Below, piece after piece: positions 62,345 through 64,000 of a DNA stretch of 64,000 nucleotides. The notes beneath the pieces are model-generated. The model was not told the origin of the DNA. It made no database searches and saw only the letters and a program-made list of their open reading frames with translations. Position 1 is the stretch's first letter, and every line of letters starts with the position of its first letter. The position numbers were made by a program, and so were the translations under genes. The stretch is from an uncultured Kordiimonas sp. (GTDB lineage Bacteria; Pseudomonadota; Alphaproteobacteria; Sphingomonadales; Kordiimonadaceae): the NCBI GenBank assembly GCA_947503575.1, contig CANNDZ010000001.1, positions 1,302,001 to 1,366,000 on the forward strand, given 5' to 3'.

Positions 62345-63840
62345 TGGAAGAGTTGCGTCAGCCCATCATCCTGGGGTCTGTTGCCTTTTATATGGTGCTA
62401 TGCATTGGCATTGGCCTGTGGGCGATGCGTAAAACCAAATCGGCAGGAGACTTTTTTGTTGCAGGCCGCAGCCTTGGGCCGATTGTTGTCGGGCTTGCTG
62501 TGTTTTCTAGCTCCCTTTCGGGCTTTGGGTTTGTTGGCGGGCCGGGCCTTGTGTATGCGACGGGCCTCAGCTCCTTATGGATGAGCACGGTAACGGCCTT
62601 CGGCTTTGCAATCGGGTTTTTCCTGATCGCCAAACGTATTCGCATGATCGCTGAGGTGCGCGACACGCTCTCGCTGCCTGATATTGTTGCCGCACGCTAC
62701 AACAGCGAGCTGGCGCGCGGGCTCACGGGCGTGACCATCCTGCTGGGTGTCATGGGGTATATGGCAACGCAAATCCTGGCGATGGCGATGGTGTTGAAGG
62801 CGCTGCTCTCGGCCACACCCATGTTCGCGGACATCAGCCTCGTCACCTGTGCTGTCATCTCAACTTCTGTCCTCATCTTCTATTCGGTGACCGGCGGCAT
62901 CATCGCGTCCGTTTATACAGACCTTGTGCAGGGCTCGATCATGATTGTGGCGGGAGTGCTTGTCGTCATCACGGCGGCGACGGTGCTTGATGGCGGCATG
63001 ACAGAGGTCAGCCAAATCATTTTTGCTGACGACCCGGAAGCTATTATGCCCTTTGGCACCGTGGGTGCGGTGGGTGTGCTCAGTTGGTTTTTCCTCTTTG
63101 GTTTCGGTCTCGCGGGCCAGCCGCACATCATCACCAAAATGATGATGAACCGGCGCATTGAAGACAATAAAATCATCCTGCCGATGTCCATGCTCGGCTA
63201 TGCCGTTGCGGTTTTGCTTTGGGTGTCGGTCGGCTTGGTGATGCGCGCGGTGGTGGTGGGCGATATGCTAACGCCCCTTGAGGCCGCAGATCAGGCAGCG
63301 CCCGTTTTCCTGTCGCAGTATGCGCACCCCTTGCTCGCAGGCATTGTGTTTGCAGGGCTGTTTGCGGCCATTATGTCAACCGCGGACGCCTTCCTGAACA
63401 TCGGTGCGGCGGCCGTGGTGCATGACATTCCAAAGGCGGTGCGCGGTATGGCCATGAAGGCGGAGCTTGCATCCGCGCGCTGGGCGACCGTTATCATATC
63501 CCTGATCGCAACAGGTTTTGCGCTTTATGCCCACTACGGCAGTGGGCAGCTTGTCGCGCTTCTGGGTGCGTTTGGCTGGGGCACATTTGCCGCCGCTATC
63601 GTACCGGTGGTTGTGATTGGCCTGAATTGGAAACGTGCGACCCGCCCGGCGGCTATCACGGCGATTGTTTTCAGCCTTTTGATAAACTTGGCATTTCAGA
63701 TATTTGGTTGGTCGCTGCCTTATGCCATGCACCCGGGTTTTTTGGCGCTCCTCGTTTCCATGATACTCTTCATTCTTGTCTCGCTTGTGACCCCGGAAGA
63801 AGAAATTACTAAAGACATCAACCGCATCATGGAGTTGTGA
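62344..63840 (+). CDS. Sodium:solute symporter (SSS family)
   Basis: 498 residues with about 13 helices. SSS features: AGDFFVAGRSLGPIVVGLAVFSSSLSGFGFVGGPGLVYATG near 35-75, a central GQPHIITKMMMNRRIEDNKI near 260, and FAAIMSTADAFLNIGAAAVVHDI near 340-365 (the Na+-binding helix 8 region). Imports an organic anion or ureide-like compound with Na+. Divergent from the ring-opening hydrolase operon, suggesting its substrate feeds those enzymes. Confidence 0.92.
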   Translation: MEELRQPIILGSVAFYMVLCIGIGLWAMRKTKSAGDFFVAGRSLGPIVVGLAVFSSSLSGFGFVGGPGLVYATGLSSLWMSTVTAFGFAIGFFLIAKRIRMIAEVRDTLSLPDIVAARYNSELARGLTGVTILLGVMGYMATQILAMAMVLKALLSATPMFADISLVTCAVISTSVLIFYSVTGGIIASVYTDLVQGSIMIVAGVLVVITAATVLDGGMTEVSQIIFADDPEAIMPFGTVGAVGVLSWFFLFGFGLAGQPHIITKMMMNRRIEDNKIILPMSMLGYAVAVLLWVSVGLVMRAVVVGDMLTPLEAADQAAPVFLSQYAHPLLAGIVFAGLFAAIMSTADAFLNIGAAAVVHDIPKAVRGMAMKAELASARWATVIISLIATGFALYAHYGSGQLVALLGAFGWGTFAAAIVPVVVIGLNWKRATRPAAITAIVFSLLINLAFQIFGWSLPYAMHPGFLALLVSMILFILVSLVTPEEEITKDINRIMEL

Positions 63841-64000
63841 TGAATCTGTTTAACCCCATAAAGCGCCATTACTTGATCATCACGCTCTTTGTATCAATTG
63901 GCTTTATTGGCGTGCTCACAGCAGTCGAATACAATTATTCGTACACCTCAGTTTCACTAATGATGTGGGCCGCAGTTTCATGGGGGTTAATGTTCTGGTC
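63840..64000 (+). CDS. N-terminus of a membrane protein, cut by the window edge
   Basis: Starts at an ATG overlapping the symporter stop (TGATG). The 53 visible residues contain two hydrophobic segments (about 11-27 and 40-53) with no recognisable motif. Same operon as the symporter; function cannot be judged. Confidence 0.6.
   Translation, partial: MNLFNPIKRHYLIITLFVSIGFIGVLTAVEYNYSYTSVSLMMWAAVSWGLMFW

Noticed and set aside
1-64000. CRISPR arrays, rRNA, tRNA, insertion sequences, prophage genes
   Set aside because: No regularly spaced direct repeats of CRISPR size, no recognisable RNA gene, no transposase or integrase reading frame was seen. A tRNA search program would be the decisive test for tRNA.

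Overview
The window reads as a chromosomal stretch of an aerobic to facultatively microaerobic alphaproteobacterium. The evidence is two large TonB-dependent receptors of the type common in that class, Tat-exported enzymes, a Fur-type box, FNR-type dyads with an FNR regulator, a HemN, and an LpxR-like outer-membrane protein. The exact order (Kordiimonadales or Sphingomonadales-like) cannot be fixed from the sequence. No rRNA, tRNA, CRISPR array, IS element or phage module was found.

Layout. 1-8.6 kb: end of a D-aminoacylase, a CpcT/CpeT-like exported protein, two DUF1838 proteins, a PepSY membrane protein, a TonB receptor and a pirin. 8.7-12.1 kb: a two-subunit molybdenum hydroxylase of the isoquinoline-oxidoreductase type and a GST-like protein. 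12.1-15 kb: hemN with an FNR box, a small unknown protein and a Crp/Fnr regulator. 15.4-23.4 kb: Tat-exported amine oxidase divergent from a VOC protein, a methyltransferase, a three-gene TRAP transporter and a VAO-type flavoprotein. 23.4-32.1 kb: hydrolase, MDR reductase, unusual nitrilase homologue, FNR, NicO-type metal transporter, ALDH plus DUF1330, and a GntR/UTRA regulator. 32.1-36.9 kb: relic of a Fur-controlled iron operon, the second TonB receptor and an alpha/beta hydrolase. 37-40.5 kb: GC-rich block with an MDR reductase, an esterase and an LpxR-like protein. 40.8-44.1 kb: a lower-GC SIR2-HerA-KTSC defence island. 44.2-46.7 kb: GPH transporter divergent from a methyltransferase. 46.8-52.8 kb: family III CoA-transferase, HMG-CoA-lyase-like enzyme, YciI protein and a DUF1838-leuC-leuD operon. 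53-64 kb: membrane protein, MFS transporter, five VOC proteins (two exported), an alpha/beta hydrolase, two NodB-fold deacetylase/allantoinase-like proteins, an isochorismatase-family hydrolase and a Na+/solute symporter.

How it fits together. Most of the window looks like one dispersed catabolic super-cluster. Uptake would use TonB receptors, TRAP, MFS and SSS carriers. First attack would be in the periplasm (DUF1838 proteins, Tat-exported Mo-hydroxylase and amine oxidase, secreted VOC proteins). Cytoplasmic hydrolases and oxidoreductases would follow, ending in a hydratase / CoA-transferase / lyase module that would cleave an alkylmalyl-CoA-type intermediate. The substrate is unknown.

The strongest new signal is regulatory. 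A 20-bp dyad close to TTGTTATA-N4-TATAACAA lies in ten intergenic regions across the window, in front of these otherwise scattered genes. At four of them it sits about three helical turns (29-34 bp centre to centre) from an FNR-like dyad TGAY-N4-RTCA. This points to one regulon under joint substrate and oxygen/redox control.
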